A stretch of DNA of 64,000 nt, taken from contig NZ_FWWY01000001.1 in the NCBI RefSeq assembly GCF_900176145.1, positions 1,845,819-1,909,818 on the forward strand. The letters are read 5' to 3'. Positions 62,606 through 64,000 of the stretch are shown here, piece after piece. How positions within the stretch are numbered: the first letter of the stretch is position 1; the number at the start of each line of letters is the position of its first letter. The notes under the pieces were generated by a model. The model searched no databases. It worked only from the letters and a program-made list of their open reading frames with translations, and was not told where the DNA came from. The position numbers and the translations under genes are program-made. This stretch comes from Sulfobacillus thermosulfidooxidans DSM 9293 (GTDB lineage Bacteria > Bacillota > Sulfobacillia > Sulfobacillales > Sulfobacillaceae).

Positions 62606-63255
62606 TTAGTGCAACGCGGCATTCAAAATCCCTTTAAGGTACTCATTTTCGGGAACGGCTCCCAAAATTTCTACATGACCATTGAAAATGGATTTGGGCA
62701 CACTGGAGACGTCGTGGCGGGCTGCAAGCTCGTTGAAGGTGCCGGAATCGATGAGATCATCGGTAATGTGAGGTTGAATGAGGGACATATCATGGGCCAG
62801 TCGGACTGCCCTGGGACACCACCGGCACGTTGGTGTGGTAAAGACCTGAATATGGACAGGTTGACCGAGTTGTTTAAGCGTTTCTTGAGTTTTTTCGCTA
62901 AGCGTTTCGTGATGGGTAGAAAGAGCCTTGATGTCTTCTAAAAACGTGCCAAATTCTAGGCCACTCGGAATCCCAACATAGCGAATACCCGTTTCTTGAT
63001 GCTGTTTATCCGCCAATATGCCAATGGGACCCGTGATACTCTGCCCTGTCTCATGTCCGGGTTCCAGTTCCGGAGCCTTATCCACTGTAGCCACGGAGAA
63101 AAGCGGGGTCAGTTGGGCGACTTCTTGCGAAATATCCCAAAACACCTGAAAATACTCGCTTTGGGGCCAGGATAAATGAGGAGTTGTACGGGGTCTTTAA
63201 GGTCTTGAAGAAATTGTGACACTTGTTGTTGAAGTTTTTCATCTAAATATGCCAT
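62606..63255 (-). pseudogene. Protein disulfide oxidoreductase (two-thioredoxin-fold), frameshifted near the start
   Basis: The ATG at 63255 opens with MAYLDEKLQQQVSQFLQDLK then DPVQLLIYPGP, the usual first strand of a PDO N-terminal domain. At the run of four C's (63163-63168, plus-strand GGGGCC) the frame is off by one base; adding one C gives PGPQSEYFQVFWDISQEVAQ and continues to the end. The second domain has the active site TPTCRWCP, the cis-Pro region SSVPKSIFNG and a typical end. The reconstructed 216-residue protein is the size of archaeal/thermophile PDOs. The first domain lacks a CxxC. The second half alone (179 residues open frame from 63145) might be expressed. Confidence 0.8.
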
Positions 63256-63404
63256 ATTGGTCACCTGCGTAGAAGATTTCGGTAAAGCGCATGTTAACCC
63301 GATGCTGTTACCCTATCACGTGGGCTCAAAGAATCAATCCATCAATGGACCTAACCTGGCACATCCTCCATTGTTCATTGTTGGATTTCTGACAGTCAGA
63401 AAGG

Positions 63405-63461
63405 ATGATTAAAGCTAGCGATGCTGTGGTCAACGGCCCCTTGAATAAAGTCGTAAAATAG
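63405..63461 (+). pseudogene. 18-codon PdxA-like fragment
   Basis: The plus strand encodes M-I-K-A-S-D-A-V-V-N-G-P-L-N-K-V-V-K then stop. DAVVNGPLNK matches the conserved 'D-A-x-V-x-x-P-x-N-K' motif of the PdxA N-terminal half. No other part of a pdxA gene is recognisable next to it. It may be a leftover of a duplicated or rearranged gene; a chance match cannot be excluded. Confidence 0.4.
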
Positions 63462-63501
63462 GTCTATTGCAAAATGTACAATCTCAAATCCTTCTGCTAT
63501 A

Positions 63502-63548
63502 TAAAAAGACAGACCGTTCCCAGTCGGTATCGATTGAGGAACGGTCTC
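63502..63548 (-). terminator. Rho-independent terminator of the pdxA-family gene
   Basis: agaccgttcc (63512-63521) pairs with ggaacggtct (63539-63548), 17-base loop; on the minus strand it is followed by a T-rich run (GTCTTTTTATATAG, 63502-63511). Confidence 0.85.
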
Positions 63549-63568
63549 ATAACGGCTATTTCAAATTA

Positions 63569-64000
63569 TTAATTGCGGGATTGCTTTAATAGGGTTAATT
63601 CTTTGGCGACCCGAAGCGCTTCTGATTGTCCATGAGCATCGGCAATGCCCTGTCCCGCAATGTCGAAGGCCGTACCGTGGTCAACTGACGTCCGTATCAC
63701 AGGCAAGCCTAATGTGACACTAACCGTGCCGTTGAAATCTAAGGTTTTGGTAGCAATATGGCCTTGGTCATGGTAAAGGGATAACACTCCGTGGTAACGA
63801 CCCATGCGGGCCTGATAGAAGACGGCATCGGCCGGAATGGGTCCTTCAACGCTAAGACCATCTTGTTGTGCTTTTTTAATGGCGGGGATTAAGATCTCTT
63901 GTTCTTCCGTTCCAATTAACCCGTTTTCTCCCGCGTGAGGATTTAACGCGGCGACGGCTAATACGGGTTGTTCAAATCCCAATTCCACCAGGTATTTGAT
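63569..64000 (-). CDS. pdxA: PdxA-family 4-hydroxythreonine-4-phosphate dehydrogenase, C-terminal part
   Basis: The frame is open to the right edge of the window, giving the last 143 residues. It contains [20 protein letters not shown], the 'N-P-H-A-G-E' substrate loop, [30 protein letters not shown] (metal-binding Asp/His) and [13 protein letters not shown], all diagnostic for PdxA-type dehydrogenases. PdxA acts in pyridoxal phosphate synthesis; PdxA2-type paralogues act in four-carbon sugar-acid catabolism. The two cannot be told apart from this part. Confidence 0.9.
   Translation of the reverse strand: MKYLVELGFEQPVLAVAALNPHAGENGLIGTEEQEILIPAIKKAQQDGLSVEGPIPADAVFYQARMGRYHGVLSLYHDQGHIATKTLDFNGTVSVTLGLPVIRTSVDHGTAFDIAGQGIADAHGQSEALRVAKELTLLKQSRN

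Larger units (their letters stand above)
63256..63568. other. Gap between PDO gene and pdxA-family gene
   Basis: 313 bases. Contains the short pdxA-like plus-strand fragment (63405-63461) and the terminator of the pdxA gene. No other gene is seen. Confidence 0.5.

Overview
The window most resembles a chromosomal segment of a spore-forming, acid-tolerant, sulfur/hydrogen-metabolising Firmicute of the Sulfobacillus type. This is an inference from gene content, not a database match. The pointers are a gerA spore-germination operon, the accessory genes of an aerobic H2-scavenging group 1h-type [NiFe] hydrogenase, a bd quinol oxidase, glutamate decarboxylase, and sulfur-related small proteins (DUF2249, TusA-like, YeeE/YedE).

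Layout. 1-9.9 kb: a dense plus-strand operon for hydrogenase maturation: SIS protein end, hypC variant, second SIS protein, hypD, hypE, hypA, hypB, a NifU/Rieske-like fusion, DUF5947, DUF6084, two conserved accessory proteins, the maturation endopeptidase and a DUF1641 protein. Most genes overlap by a few bases. The hydrogenase subunits themselves must lie to the left. 9.9-15.4 kb: an APC permease, a lipoprotein and a minus-strand MacA/MacB-type efflux operon. 15.7-25 kb: a nitrogen block. nirBD (plus) converges on a minus-strand operon nasC - precorrin-2 dehydrogenase - NarK transporter - TrpD2-like protein; a truncated haemoglobin and cyanase read the other way. Together these supply nitrate uptake, both reduction steps, the siroheme cofactor, NO/O2 handling and cyanate breakdown. 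25-34.9 kb: a second APC permease, CoA and alcohol metabolism genes, glutamate decarboxylase, a split GGDEF gene and a DUF2249 protein. 35.1-39.4 kb: a two-gene cytochrome b complex with no Rieske gene, converging on an SQR/NDH-2-like flavoprotein and a membrane-anchored FMN glutamate-synthase-like protein. 39.5-42.7 kb: an IS1634-family element with 36-bp inverted repeats, interrupted by an IS3-family element that carries an intact A AAA AAG frameshift site. 42.8-46.6 kb: gerA operon. 46.7-53.2 kb: anmK, DUF2079 protein, cydAB. 53.4-57.3 kb: a decayed stretch with an IS607-type remnant, a broken lipoamide-dehydrogenase-like gene and a YeeE/YedE gene split by a stop codon. 57.7-64 kb: TusA-like protein without the usual cysteine, MFS transporter, LysR regulator, Asp-box propeller lipoprotein, a frameshifted protein disulfide oxidoreductase and the 3' end of a pdxA-family gene.

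Five genes carry single lesions (GGDEF, lpd-like, yeeE, PDO, IS607). The lpd-like and PDO frameshifts sit at short homopolymers and the GGDEF one may do so, so sequencing error must be excluded before calling these pseudogenes. No rRNA, tRNA or CRISPR array was recognised.
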